Notes: generated by a model from the sequence alone, not told the origin. Positions 19,801 through 27,885 are shown, numbered from the stretch's first letter. The stretch is DNA of 64,000 nt from Labilibaculum sp. DW002 (GCF_029029525.1 NZ_JAKJSC010000001.1:2640987-2704986); one strand, 5' to 3'. Translations and numbers: made by a program.

Positions 19801-20864
19801 AGGAAGAAAATGTATTACAAGAAACCGCTTACTATCCTTATGGTACTCCCATCACAGCCCTTTCGAGCGCAACTAAATATAACTATCTTTATACAGGAAA
19901 AGAGTTCCTTGATAAATTTGGACTAAACTGGTACGATCATCATGCCCGTTATTTTGATCCGGAAATAGGACGATGGTGGGCAATAGATCCTGCATTACAA
20001 GCCGCTTCGCCATATATGGCAATGGGCAATAATCCAATGATGATGGTAGATCTCGACGGTAAAACTTGGAATATTTTTAAGAAAATAGGGCAAGCTTGGG
20101 ATTACGCATGGGACAAAGGAAACCAATTTGCTCAGTGGGCCAACGAAATTGGATTACCATCCTTTAACATTGGTTATGAAATGAATTCCAGTGGACAAAT
20201 ACAACCAATAGGTGATATTAATGGCATTCCATTATTTAGTAACGAAAGTCAATACGAAGTTGCTTCTCAAAATGCTGTTAATGCAATGAATGATGCAAGA
20301 AGTGAATATTTTAACCAACAGCAAGCGAATGCTAATTATAGTCAGCAAGTTAATACAATTACTAATGTTCCCTATCTACCCCCAGTACAGAATACCGGAA
20401 AAATTCCAAATTGGGTCATTACTACAATTGCAGCAACAAGACCTGTTGCATATTCAATTGAAATAACTGGTTCTGCTGAAGCAATAATGTCAGGTTCAAT
20501 GTCTCCTTGGGGAGGAATACTTATAACAAGAGGTCCCGATATGCTTCATTATAATAATTTCGTATCTGGAGGTCTAGGAGCAGGCTGGGTTAGTGTTAGT
20601 TTAATGGGAGTTGCTAATAAATATTATTATTTGGGAGACATTAATAATTTTGGAATGGAAACTTTTGCTGGGTGGGGAAACAATGTTAGTGGTACTATAG
20701 ATGCAGGAATTGCTTTAGGTCTAAATGCAAGTTGGGTTGAAAATCCAAAAGCACCTGGAGAATACTTAATAGGAGTTGGTGGTGGTGCCGGAGTAGGTAT
20801 TGGCCCTACGATTATTTCTGGTCAATATACATATCAATACACTCATATTATAGGTAAATACTAA
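13878..20864 (+). CDS. Giant RHS/YD-repeat protein with polymorphic C-terminus
   Basis: The ATG at 13878 (MKRFSLTLTILLHFLYLQAQ) gives a signal peptide, so I prefer it to the TTG at 13851. The product is about 2328 residues long. The N-terminal part has the Bacteroidota RHS start (SPNLYTGAVNVSVPLYTLP, GLxWALQGGGAVAR-like). The middle and rear hold many YD repeats (TYDELNRM, YEYDDFGRL, YDENGN). Two dockerin/EF-hand calcium loops (DANNDGKVEVDD and DTNGDGLINEQD) are inserted at about residues 1755-1810. The RHS core follows (DHLGHTRV, YYPYG, YTGKE, RYFDPEIGRWWAIDP, DLDGK at about 2060). After it comes a unique tail of about 260 residues, glycine-rich near the end (IGVGGGAGVGIG). In RHS systems this tail is the variable effector. 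It matches no nuclease motif I know, and membrane action is possible. Confidence 0.9.
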   Translation: MKRFSLTLTILLHFLYLQAQVLQTEHDTLKKSLAKPMALSTKSANAGGGGSSAGLAPVSMPIMPSPTAASLVRNATASPNLYTGAVNVSVPLYTLPAQGMSIPIGMVYQSNGVKVNEKNGPLGMTWALQGGGAVARIVRGYPDEFNGSIHEETWKENSPSKKKNKKKKLKGFWHIDPPTDYATNEDSYNTIIDHTDGIKDELWDTQPDKYYFSAPGLSGSFYIPSKSMPPIIHCDLDIDIQLIFESEKLSGFLITTSSGFCYEFGMDSKYIEQQTFSNISKVSEARHKLINGINYTVSFEFEEPKFTNTFIEDKDLYISTWYLKAIQTPFKADCINYTYEEDKNKEDKLAQSLDAIIDQSLNYYKLANNNTEIITYQKPQNNEYISQLFVAKQVKTKYFKPKRLSNISSSLASIKFKYTNWTEDNSNRITKILTYGADHKKVQKQFNIEYNFVQNKITEPSYPKLTKIGSTSRSLFSNNEAWTEWEGVRYFLEKISEIDKEQKDTIKLFSFNYHQPEQLPEFCSQFQNEYGFYVSYPSFKSQFYSENSLNYYPLLALNIQDKDRDKDKNKLPDFHNDGSQISISDTTVTNGMLISMQNPTGAVTKFVYDATFEGAILKHKYTFDGKEQVQETNYLYKNSSSPIGNSSKTYNVGIYKMGITPWGRSEKLLTQNSPRGYKYVETTTNKIKTKYSFTTAQDYDNSFESSSVKKEVVDFIYLNYKNSGEEIEFDHLKYAIDKINKTHPEFTKKVEEDWINTVGKENAEGLKQSIWYHEFFKNHYNLYAKGYSPEIFIKYKNEYITELVQNVGKPTDRDNLRGKLIRKTSYNLTGGVAKEERYYYEPIFMDKYESEKQAFVVSDSYTESKNEKYIVPYNINYETLRLSKISYKNYIFISQSINQETKIEKYSQIHPLLAEVSIHKNLNTKDTWRTETEYHVFSGNSSKSSTKPIQKGEADIDDNDDNQGGNGNTNNSPKYNPYPKYTAVKQVTYKNDKQLSGSQVIYNNDTRLPKESKKWINGKYETAITYDKFDYKARLLQAHGRDGIPSSYRYNGNFLEMTAQNATYQDISNGKAGDLRKKLPKAIIASAKYSTEGFLLNQTDANGYTVQYEYDDFGRLKLLRDHDQNLIKAYDYQYGKVGQEKITGEQLGIGQMVLGESFVVGGFSNSEIQGLPSAGKNYIASYAFKKEKASFFDRNNSNKASTTIEYQDGLGRAIQQIKVNSLPQEYSIVQSFEYDFLGRQAIQYRSLPMLSDSKYKKDWKQYLKNKFKNTYKAERSYNRYNRIHRQGNFGENYSLEKRPKTSTYGLNIANVPSYTINSDSEVFVKKNFSRRTLLKTSVYFEGITNVTYKNMNGQVVRKAALKGNQTGEVDFSSGLITDYVYDDYGNLRAILPPQAKGDISANNYVYKFHYDERNRLVKKEIPGAGAITLEYDELDRVSKETDAKGTTTYIKYDELSRPIETGYIDKQSTSKGKEIPLGKTYYDNYDFAFAKANICSSEYAEKSLGRVCGREIRILGSETWIKTVNYYDKEGRIIEAISQNNTGGIDKLTTAYDFQGKITETNINKTFNGEEFSTKKQYEYGTAGELKYVHHSVNGQSSIILSAFEYNNDGSLAGKKVHNGKIETQYTYDELNRMIKTQSEKYFSLELAYDSKLKGTNNTEYFDGNLSAMAWKTKNKQRHTYSFEYDGWKNLTNANSSDHPYTTQYKYDENGNISFLSRNDSLGLYQRFLYDYKNTNQLQKLNRTNTEEVEVWPGDANNDGKVEVDDQHPIGYNYKYKTKARDTRSTEWKAWQITRRKDDDLVFSDTNGDGLINEQDTIAIQQNLLKEHELTEAKETNGFRYKYDKNGNMIYDEYKNINISYNILNLPDTIKAEGHGKIVNQYMADGTLLRRSIFDEDNNELQRADYQGEFLFTNDQLNKIFTGEGYYAPNSASSTISNTSLSEETGSSQVKKSDLGTYFYTLTDHLGHTRVIVDEEENVLQETAYYPYGTPITALSSATKYNYLYTGKEFLDKFGLNWYDHHARYFDPEIGRWWAIDPALQAASPYMAMGNNPMMMVDLDGKTWNIFKKIGQAWDYAWDKGNQFAQWANEIGLPSFNIGYEMNSSGQIQPIGDINGIPLFSNESQYEVASQNAVNAMNDARSEYFNQQQANANYSQQVNTITNVPYLPPVQNTGKIPNWVITTIAATRPVAYSIEITGSAEAIMSGSMSPWGGILITRGPDMLHYNNFVSGGLGAGWVSVSLMGVANKYYYLGDINNFGMETFAGWGNNVSGTIDAGIALGLNASWVENPKAPGEYLIGVGGGAGVGIGPTIISGQYTYQYTHIIGKY

Positions 20865-20875
20865 ATTAAATAAGC

Positions 20876-21235
20876 ATGAAAACCTTAATAAAAATAACAA
20901 TTATTTTGGCCGTTTTATTAGCAATATTTTTTACTATGAAAGATTCGAGGCGTATTAAAAATTTGCATACATTGTATCCACGGCTTACTCTTAATGATAG
21001 TCTTAAAGGAAGAGTAGATAAACTACATATTGAGAAAGGAGCAATATTTGTATCAATTGAAGGGAAGTGTTATTTTATTCATACTGCAGCAAATTATTTA
21101 TATCCTCAAATCCATTTGCATAAAACATTAGCAATTGGAGATTCCATTATTAAGCATTCAGGGAATGATTCAATCTTTCTTTACAAAGAAAATATAGAAT
21201 TCATTTTTGTTAACGATAAAAGAATAAATAGGTAA
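20876..21235 (+). CDS. Small membrane-anchored protein, candidate immunity protein for the RHS tail
   Basis: A 119-residue protein starting 11 nt after the RHS stop codon. It has one N-terminal hydrophobic segment (about residues 5-20, IKITIILAVLLAIFF) and a beta-rich extracytoplasmic remainder. Genes in this position after an RHS tip usually encode immunity to that tip, and the membrane anchor would fit an effector that acts in the periplasm or membrane. That role rests on position only. No family is recognised. Confidence 0.55.
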   Translation: MKTLIKITIILAVLLAIFFTMKDSRRIKNLHTLYPRLTLNDSLKGRVDKLHIEKGAIFVSIEGKCYFIHTAANYLYPQIHLHKTLAIGDSIIKHSGNDSIFLYKENIEFIFVNDKRINR

Positions 21236-21335
21236 AAGAGAGTTTCTAGCCACTCAAAATATACCAGCTAAACCTCTCAGATTTCTTAACTTAATCTCCA
21301 AAATCTTAATTTTAATTTTCTTTATAAGAAAACAG

Positions 21336-21428
21336 TCTGCAATCGACTCAGTATACACTCTAAAGAATTAGGTTACTGCCTACTATGTCAATTTTAAAGA
21401 ATCTGCAAACGAGTTGGCAATCGTTTTT
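21336..21428 (+). repeat. 93-bp dispersed element R, copy 2
   Basis: Same ends and 66-nt internal offset as copy 1. The second box reads GAGTTGG instead of GAGTCGG. It lies 344 bp upstream of the tandem-TTGACA promoter of the lipoprotein gene. Confidence 0.9.
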
Positions 21429-21679
21429 ACGATTAAGGCTAAAAGTTAACAACCACAAAGCCAAGATATTTACTCAACTTCGTTCTAGCATAATAAATTT
21501 AAATAATTCTATTATTAGATCACTCCAATAATACCATAGATTCTGGCAAGTATTGCCAAGAAATAATTACAATACACGTTTGCACTGCAATAAAAATAAC
21601 ACCTTTTACATTTTATTTTCAGGCTTTTACAGTCTAAAAGTTATCTTTTAAACCAAATAACAATCAAAATTGATTAAAC
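21429..21679 (+). repeat. Duplicated intergenic block between R2 and promoter S1
   Basis: The sequence resembles 33343-33605 along its whole length, e.g. shared GCATAATAAATTTAAA, CCAAGATATTT and CAAGAAATAA segments, so the block from element R to the promoter exists twice in the island. No gene is seen in it. It contains the small inverted repeat TGGCAA-GTA-TTGCCA. Confidence 0.75.
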
Positions 21680-21752
21680 TTGACAGCTTTGACAAAGTTA
21701 TTTTCATTTCATTTTCGCTACCTTGCAAAGCTCAATTTCAGATAAACAATAA
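21680..21752 (+). promoter_or_regulatory. Tandem-TTGACA promoter module S1
   Basis: TTGACA (21680-21685), 3 nt, TTGACA (21689-21694), 24 nt, TACCTTGC (21719-21726), 15 nt, ATAAACAATAA (21742-21752). There is no TTG at the usual -33 distance, which suggests that the tandem boxes bind an activator near -40 to -55. It ends 31 nt before the lipoprotein start. Confidence 0.8.
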
Positions 21753-21783
21753 AAATTATAGATACTCAACAAGGATTAACAAA

Positions 21784-23013
21784 ATGATGAAACATTTAAC
21801 TTTAAGAAATGTTCTAAGCGCATTTGCACTTTTTATACTGTGGTCATGTAGCGACGAGAATAGTGCTACACAAGTAGAAAATATGAAATTTGATTTTAGT
21901 AATGCTAAAGGAGTTTTTCTTGCTCCAGGAAGCAATACAAAAAGCACAGAAAATACATCAAATAAAATTTTCAAAATAACAGAAGATGGTTATGTCTTAG
22001 AAGTTCAAATTGAAGATGAAAATGGTAAAGATGTAACTTCTAAGCAGGTTCCTATTGATATAAGGGTGATGTCGGAAAATTATATTGACATACTTTTTGA
22101 GAGTGGAGAATATTTAGTCAGACTCTCAGATGGTGCAGCTTTTTCCTTTGATGGAGCAACACCTAAGGTTAGAAAACCATTCCCAGAATATAACGGAGAA
22201 GAATTTAGCAGTAATGGTAATGAAATTATTTACATCACAGAAAATGATGAACTAATTGCATTAGATGTTGTTAATCCAAACAGTTTGTCATTTAAATTAC
22301 TATCTGCTTCTGGAGATAAGGTTGACTCTTTTTGTGCTGATTCTGATGGGAATGTAATTTACTCTAGTTATGATGACGGAGACAATAGAGTATTAAGATA
22401 TAGAAATGCATCAAATGGTTTTGAATTATTACCAGGAACTTACCAAAATATCCATACTCACTTTTGGACAGACCCAGATGATAATAATATCTTCTTTTTT
22501 AATTCAGATAACAATTACATTCAGAAAATAAATACAACGCCATTTACTGTAAATAATTTCGGCAACAAGGAACCTCTTGGCGGCATGTACACTCACAACC
22601 TACTGAAGATCAAGAACAAAAATCGAGTTATCGCAATTAGTAGTGATGAATACATTTACGACCTATACAATAACAATCAAGATGTTAGATCAATTCTGAT
22701 AACTGCTTTTGGATTAAAATCATTAAAATTTGGCGCCGCTTCGGACAATTACTATTATGTTATCGGATTAAATGATACTGGGAAAGCAAACCTGCTTAAA
22801 ATTGACCCAACAGATGACAGTTATGAAGTTTTAATTAATGGTAGTTATGACATTTCCAAACTTGATGTTTCACCTAATGATGAGATTATTTTTAATGCCT
22901 TGAGCATGGCTGATGGGAAAAACGTTATTGGAGAAATTGATCCATCAGGGAATATTAATATTATTGACGAAACTATTAATTCTCAAGTAACAGTCTTGGA
23001 AAGAATCAATTAA
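21784..23013 (+). CDS. Lipoprotein with beta-propeller-like repeats
   Basis: I take the ATG at 21784, because the upstream TTG frame start at 21670 runs through the promoter module. This gives 409 residues with a lipoprotein signal peptide (hydrophobic core VLSAFALFILWSC, lipid-modified cysteine at about residue 22). The mature part has repeated blade-like units (ISSDEYIYDLYNNN, GLNDTGKANLLKIDPTDD, DVSPNDEIIFNALSMADGKN), as in periplasmic or surface beta-propellers. It stands alone between promoter S1 and a strong terminator. The family is not recognised. Because its promoter is shared with defence operons, a role in envelope defence is possible but unproven. Confidence 0.7.
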   Translation: MMKHLTLRNVLSAFALFILWSCSDENSATQVENMKFDFSNAKGVFLAPGSNTKSTENTSNKIFKITEDGYVLEVQIEDENGKDVTSKQVPIDIRVMSENYIDILFESGEYLVRLSDGAAFSFDGATPKVRKPFPEYNGEEFSSNGNEIIYITENDELIALDVVNPNSLSFKLLSASGDKVDSFCADSDGNVIYSSYDDGDNRVLRYRNASNGFELLPGTYQNIHTHFWTDPDDNNIFFFNSDNNYIQKINTTPFTVNNFGNKEPLGGMYTHNLLKIKNKNRVIAISSDEYIYDLYNNNQDVRSILITAFGLKSLKFGAASDNYYYVIGLNDTGKANLLKIDPTDDSYEVLINGSYDISKLDVSPNDEIIFNALSMADGKNVIGEIDPSGNINIIDETINSQVTVLERIN

Positions 23014-23032
23014 CACATAAAAGAAAGGGCTA

Positions 23033-23089
23033 CTTATTAAAAAAAAGGTCAAGTTTTTTGCATAAATAACTTGACCTTTTTTTAATAAG
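23033..23089 (+). terminator. Bidirectional intrinsic terminator after the lipoprotein gene
   Basis: A 22-bp stem with one bulged A (23033-23055 with 23068-23089, core GGTCAAGTT / AACTTGACC) with A/T runs on both sides, 20 nt after the stop codon. Confidence 0.92.
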
Positions 23090-23186
23090 CAACAGCACAA
23101 ATGGGATGAAAATAGCATTTTATAACACTTATATTCTCGCTTCAATTTTAAGAGATTCCATTTTAATCTTCTATAGGAAAAAATAG

Positions 23187-23279
23187 TCTGCAATCGACTC
23201 AACACACACTCTAAAGAGTTTGTTTACTGATCACTATGTCACTTTTTAAGAATCTGCAAACGAGTCGGCAATCGCTTTT
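23187..23279 (+). repeat. 93-bp dispersed element R, copy 3
   Basis: Nearly identical to copy 1, including ACTCTAAAGAGT. It lies 339 bp upstream of promoter S2. Confidence 0.9.
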
Positions 23280-23525
23280 AACAATGAAAGCTTAAAATAT
23301 TACATATCGAAATCATAATAATAAAAGGATCCTCCTTTAATTATTAAAATTTAGCTATTCCATACGGTATGGTTAATATTTACATGCAATACACACAATA
23401 CATTATGGCATGTAAATAAAAGCCATAAGTATGACGATCCCCCAACAACCTAACCTCCTATTATTCAGCAACTACAAAAACAAAACACAGAAAATCACAA
23501 AAAGAGAACATAGAAATAAATAAAC
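23280..23525. other. Non-coding spacer with a long inverted repeat
   Basis: No gene is seen. ATTTACATGC at about 23378-23387 pairs with GCATGTAAAT at about 23409-23418, and TATGG / CCATA lie just outside, giving a hairpin or operator similar in style to those next to promoters S4 and S5. Confidence 0.5.
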
Positions 23526-23599
23526 TTGGCAAACCTGACAGGCTTATTTATGTTTCATTTTTCTTAAATTGCACGTTCGAAAAATAGAATAAACAATAA
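23526..23599 (+). promoter_or_regulatory. Tandem-TTGACA promoter module S2
   Basis: TTGGCA (23526-23531), 3 nt, CTGACA (23535-23540), 24 nt, TAAATTGC (23565-23572), 16 nt, ATAAACAATAA (23589-23599). It lies upstream of the patatin-MBL genes with a leader of about 200 nt that contains palindrome P1. Confidence 0.7.
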
Positions 23600-23675
23600 A
23601 TATACTTGAATATATTGGAATAGGATTTATTGGAAATTGTATTGATGAAATAATTTATCCTAAGTAGTATTCACA

Positions 23676-23743
23676 GCCCAACAGATGATAACAGGCGGAT
23701 GTATTTCATAACAAGTAACGAAACATATCGCCATACCGTTAGC
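23676..23743 (+). repeat. Short cassette-type palindrome P1
   Basis: Starts GCCCAAC and ends CCGTTAGC like P4, with inner arms GGCGGATGT / ACATATCGCC. It is about half as long as P2-P4 and lies between promoter S2 and the first gene of the series. Confidence 0.5.
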
Positions 23744-23785
23744 GTTCATACAATATCGCCTCAACACAAATAAATAACCTCGATT

Positions 23786-25441
23786 ATGAAAGAAAATAAA
23801 ATAAAAATTGGTTTAGCTTTTTCTGGTGGTGGTTTTCGAGCTACATCCTTTAGTCTTGGAGTTTTATCTTTTTTGAATTCCATAAAATTAAGTGACCAAT
23901 CTTTACTAACGAGAGTTGTTGCTCTTTCTACAATTTCAGGAGGAACTATTACTGGAACAAGATATGCAATTGGAATAAAAAAAAATGAAAGCTTCGAAGA
24001 AATATATTCATCACTATATAAGTTCATGTCTCAAATTGATTTAATTGACCTTAGCTTAAGTGAACTGATATCAAAGAATGAATGGAGTAGTAAGGGAATA
24101 AACAGTTTAATTAGTGCATTTGCAGATGTGTACGATAAAGAGTTATTTAATCAAGAGAAATTTGGAATTTTGCTAACCGACAATAATCCGATTCACTTAA
24201 AGCATATTTCATTTAATGCTACTGAATTTGCAAATGCTTTGCAGTTTAGGTTTCAACGTACAGAAAAAATACGTAATCCTAAGGAAAATGAACCAGATAG
24301 AGGAATTATTGGAAATTACTACTATCGAATTCCTGAAAATATTGCGAAAAATATTCGGATGGCAGATATACTTGCAGCATCTTCGTGTTTCCCAGGAGGT
24401 TTTGAACCAATCAATTTTCCCGATGATTTTAGTTTACCTCAATCCAAAGAAAATGAAGATGTTTTTAGAAACAACAACTTCCCAGTTGGATTAATGGATG
24501 GTGGAATCGTTGATAATCAAGGAATAGAACCTTTGTTGCTAACTGAAGACAGAATGAAACGCAATCGAGCTGATAGTTCGGATAATGATTCTAATGAATT
24601 AGACCTATTGATCATTTCAGATGTAACTAGCCCATACATGGAGGATTTTAAAGCTAGTAAGAAACAGAAAAAAAGTTTCTTAAGAACGTTATCCCCTCAA
24701 ATAATATTTATAGCTAATTCAATTCTCCTGCTCTGCTCTTTAGTTGGTTTGTTTTTTTCTATTAAAAATGGGCTTTTACTATCAATAATTATACTTTCTT
24801 CTTTATCAACTTTAAATATTTTATTATTTATTATTGCTACAGTCATAAAAAAAATGCCTGAAAAGTTTCAAATTCCACAGGCATTCATGAAGCCGTTCAC
24901 AAAACTTTTGAAAATCAAATTAGGAGTTTATGAGAATCTAATATTAAATAGAACAAATTCCTTGTTAAAGATGACTAATGATGTCTTCTTGAAACATATC
25001 AGAAGACTAAACTATAATAAAATTTACACTGATAAATCTTGGAAAAACAGACGTATTATGAATGCTATTTATGAACTGAGATTTGGTGAACAAAAACTTC
25101 AAAACAAAATAAAAAATCAGAAAATAAACAAAAGTCTTATTCCTTCTAAAGCTTTACAGGAGGTTGCTACAGTTGCTGCAAGTATGGGGACAACTTTATG
25201 GTTTACTAAAGATGAACTTAATAAAAAAAACATGCTTAATTCTATCATTGCATGTGGTCAATTTACAATGTGTTGGAATTTATTAGAATATATCGGTAAA
25301 ATAAAGTCAAATCCTGAAAATATAAATGAAAGCCACAATGAATTGATTAAATCTGAGAGTATTGTTTTATTGTATTGGGAGAAATTTAATAAGGATCCTT
25401 ATTGGCAAGTAAATGAAATAAATAATAAAACAAACTTTTAA
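23786..25441 (+). CDS. Patatin-like phospholipase with membrane segments
   Basis: A 551-residue lipid hydrolase of the patatin superfamily. The oxyanion loop SGGGFRAT is at residues 13-20, the nucleophile is S51 in STISGGT, and the catalytic aspartate is D238 in LMDGGIVDNQG. Two hydrophobic helices (about 305-330 and 335-355) suggest membrane attachment, followed by about 195 residues without a known domain. Bacterial patatins of this kind serve as membrane-damaging effectors in defence systems. It is followed after 2 nt by an MBL-fold gene, so the two are translated as one unit from promoter S2. What would activate it is unknown, as no nucleotide cyclase is nearby. Confidence 0.85.
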   Translation: MKENKIKIGLAFSGGGFRATSFSLGVLSFLNSIKLSDQSLLTRVVALSTISGGTITGTRYAIGIKKNESFEEIYSSLYKFMSQIDLIDLSLSELISKNEWSSKGINSLISAFADVYDKELFNQEKFGILLTDNNPIHLKHISFNATEFANALQFRFQRTEKIRNPKENEPDRGIIGNYYYRIPENIAKNIRMADILAASSCFPGGFEPINFPDDFSLPQSKENEDVFRNNNFPVGLMDGGIVDNQGIEPLLLTEDRMKRNRADSSDNDSNELDLLIISDVTSPYMEDFKASKKQKKSFLRTLSPQIIFIANSILLLCSLVGLFFSIKNGLLLSIIILSSLSTLNILLFIIATVIKKMPEKFQIPQAFMKPFTKLLKIKLGVYENLILNRTNSLLKMTNDVFLKHIRRLNYNKIYTDKSWKNRRIMNAIYELRFGEQKLQNKIKNQKINKSLIPSKALQEVATVAASMGTTLWFTKDELNKKNMLNSIIACGQFTMCWNLLEYIGKIKSNPENINESHNELIKSESIVLLYWEKFNKDPYWQVNEINNKTNF

Positions 25442-25443
25442 CT

Positions 25444-26391
25444 ATGGAAATATTAGCGAAGCATACAAGATTTAGGGCATATCAATTAAAATCGAAAGGT
25501 TCTTCATTTTCTTATTATAATGGTGTTCAGTTTGTGCTAGGTGAAGCTCGTTACAACGATGACAATAAAGCATCAATATTACATGAATTAAAAGTATGCA
25601 ATAAGACTTTCATTAATGTTCTTCATATTACTAGCTGGGATTCTGACCATTGTGCGTCAGCAGACTTAGAGGCAATACTCAAGGAACTTAAACCTAGGGT
25701 AATTGAATACCCTGGTCATGAAATTAATAAAGAAATACAAAATCAAATTGATTGTCTAAAACTAATAACAGACTATGTAAACAAAGATAATAAAACACCT
25801 AAAACAATAGAAGCCAATAGTTTAAATAGTCAATATATTTCAAAGTTAAATAATGCTATCCAATGGTCTTACAACAATATTATTTTCAACAACGACAAGA
25901 ATCACAAAGAAGAAAATAATAATTCCAATGTGAAATTATTTAAATCTGGTAGTTTCTCAGTTTTAAGTTTAGGTGACCTTGAAAAGAAAGAGATTAGTAA
26001 TTGGCTGTCTAGTTTTTCATGCATAAAAAAAGAGGTAGATGTTATGTTGTTGGCGCATCACGGCTCTGACAATGGATTTACTTCCACGGATTTCTTAGAT
26101 GTTGTAAAACCAAAAATGGCAATTTCATTATCCAACTGGAATAATCAACACAATCACCCAAGTGATGCAATAATTCAGCGACTTAGGAATAAAAAGATTG
26201 ATTACTATTCTACAAAGCAAGGGGATTTAATTATTGAATCTACAAATGATCATACTCGAAAATATGCGGTTTGGAATTTCATTGCTAATGGTGAAAAACT
26301 AAAAGAAGCCCCAAATGAATATAAAACCAAAAGAGCTTCTCAAGAATCTATTGATAAACTTACAACAGCAATAAAGAACATGAAATTGTAA
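25444..26391 (+). CDS. MBL-fold (ComEC-like) hydrolase, partner of the patatin
   Basis: A 315-residue metallo-beta-lactamase-fold protein. The metal-binding motif is HITSWDSDH (61-69), a variant of HxxxxDxDH, and the second conserved segment is LLAHHGSDNGF (about 202-212) followed by KPKMAISLSNWNNQHNHPS, as in the soluble ComEC/Rec2 hydrolase domain. Members act on phosphodiesters or nucleic acids. It has no signal peptide or membrane segment. The 2-nt gap to the patatin gene points to a joint function, e.g. removing or making a signal nucleotide. That last step is inference. A long palindrome (P2) follows 9 nt after the stop codon. Confidence 0.8.
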   Translation: MEILAKHTRFRAYQLKSKGSSFSYYNGVQFVLGEARYNDDNKASILHELKVCNKTFINVLHITSWDSDHCASADLEAILKELKPRVIEYPGHEINKEIQNQIDCLKLITDYVNKDNKTPKTIEANSLNSQYISKLNNAIQWSYNNIIFNNDKNHKEENNNSNVKLFKSGSFSVLSLGDLEKKEISNWLSSFSCIKKEVDVMLLAHHGSDNGFTSTDFLDVVKPKMAISLSNWNNQHNHPSDAIIQRLRNKKIDYYSTKQGDLIIESTNDHTRKYAVWNFIANGEKLKEAPNEYKTKRASQESIDKLTTAIKNMKL

Positions 26392-26400
26392 AGCACGAAA

Positions 26401-26538
26401 CACTAACAATGTATAATAATAGCCGAAATAGTGGTGAAATCAACGGTTGTATCTCACTTCAATTTTCTTGTAACTTGACAGAAAAGTGCCACGCAATCGG
26501 CTACTATTCTTATACGCAACGTGAGGCGCAACGTTAAC
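26401..26538 (+). repeat. Cassette-type imperfect palindrome P2 (about 138 bp)
   Basis: Arms CACTAACAATGTATAATAA / TTATACGCAACGTG and TAGCCGA / TCGGCTA fold back across a central region containing GAAATCAACGG. It ends CGTTAAC. It belongs to the same family as P3 and P4. Confidence 0.65.
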
Positions 26539-26570
26539 AACATAGTAGTAAGCAATAATTAATTAAGATT

Positions 26571-27881
26571 ATGAGACAAATAGAAGCAAAATTTTCATTT
26601 TTTAAAGCTGGACAAGGTTCATTTTATGGTGGACGAATTTGTCAACATGATACTGGAAAAGTATTTACTATTGTTTATGACTGTGGTACAACACGATTTA
26701 TTAAAGGAAACAATCAATCATTAAATAATGAAATAGATATTTTTAAATATCCGCCGCATTATTTCCCCCACAATAACGAAATTGATTTATTGTTTATTTC
26801 ACACTTAGATTACGACCATGTTTCAGGTTTAAAGCGACTTTTGAAAGAGTTTAATGTAAAAAATATTATTTTGCCTTATATTGAAAAAAAAGATAGACAA
26901 TTTTTTTTAGTTTCAGTTTCTGGTGATGATAATCCTGATAATAGTTTATCCATAGTAGATTATATTTCATTTATTGAAAGCCCCGACCAATTTATACTAC
27001 AAAACAGCGAAAGCAAGGAGGTTAAAATATTCTTCGTTAAATCTAATGGTAAAACTAATATAGAATATAAAGACTATGACAATGAAAATCAATCGGAATC
27101 TATTTATCCACGTGGCACTCCTGCTGAAAATGAAGAATACACAAATCAACGAAGTGTTTCAGTATATGAGAATAACTTGCAATTTTTTATTGAAAAATAT
27201 TGGGAATTTACAACTTATGCGAAAAGCGTTAACCAAAAAGCTATTACAAAATTACATGATTGCTTAAGAAAGACGTTAAATAAAAACTCCAGTAAGGACT
27301 TAACTTTTGAAGATTTAAAAGAGATTGTAACTGATAATAGAAAAGAAGCACATGATTGTTATACGAATTGTATTGGAGACATCAACTCTCACGGACTGAT
27401 TCTATTGCATGGCCCAATACGTTTTGAGCACCTTTGTGGGCGAGTCTATTCTAGTTGTGAATTTAATCATGCTTCTAATGATTTCAATCACCGCCATTTT
27501 CACGATGACTATCATTTCAGAAAAAGAAACCTCAACATGTTGGGAACACTCCTTTTTGGAGACAGTTCAATTAATCCAAATAATAATCCAATTGATTTCC
27601 CAATGGCATTTAAGGATAAACTGGTTAATGTTCATATAGTACAAGTACCTCACCATGGCTCCTCAGAAAATTGGGATTTTGACGCATTTAAGAATTTGAA
27701 AATTGGTGATTCCTTCAGTCGTTGGGATAATCAAGTTATTGCAGTTTGTAATTTTGGCTATGGAAATACATATGGACATCCATCTCATAAAGTTCTAAAT
27801 GATTTACGTTCTACGATATTCATGAATACACAATTTTCTAGACTAAATATTAAATATAGCATTATACATTACAGACCATAA
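26571..27881 (+). CDS. Second MBL-fold (ComEC-like) protein
   Basis: A 436-residue MBL-fold protein with the metal motif SHLDYDHVSG (about 79-88, HxDxDH), VYDCGTT before it (about 36-42) and HHGSSENWDFD at about 362-372. It is longer than its neighbour and carries a helical insertion (about 200-280). It has no export signal. It forms a unit of its own between palindromes P2 and P3, in the manner of a gene cassette. MBL proteins of this type occur beside defence ATPases, but the substrate is unknown. Confidence 0.78.
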   Translation: MRQIEAKFSFFKAGQGSFYGGRICQHDTGKVFTIVYDCGTTRFIKGNNQSLNNEIDIFKYPPHYFPHNNEIDLLFISHLDYDHVSGLKRLLKEFNVKNIILPYIEKKDRQFFLVSVSGDDNPDNSLSIVDYISFIESPDQFILQNSESKEVKIFFVKSNGKTNIEYKDYDNENQSESIYPRGTPAENEEYTNQRSVSVYENNLQFFIEKYWEFTTYAKSVNQKAITKLHDCLRKTLNKNSSKDLTFEDLKEIVTDNRKEAHDCYTNCIGDINSHGLILLHGPIRFEHLCGRVYSSCEFNHASNDFNHRHFHDDYHFRKRNLNMLGTLLFGDSSINPNNNPIDFPMAFKDKLVNVHIVQVPHHGSSENWDFDAFKNLKIGDSFSRWDNQVIAVCNFGYGNTYGHPSHKVLNDLRSTIFMNTQFSRLNIKYSIIHYRP

Positions 27882-27885
27882 AACC

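Noticed and set aside
9044-21235. The fibre/RHS region as a prophage
   Set aside because: No capsid, portal, terminase or lysis genes are present, and all large products have signal peptides.
21670-21783. N-terminal extension of the lipoprotein from a TTG at 21670
   Set aside because: It would translate the promoter module and hide the lipoprotein signal peptide that starts at 21784.
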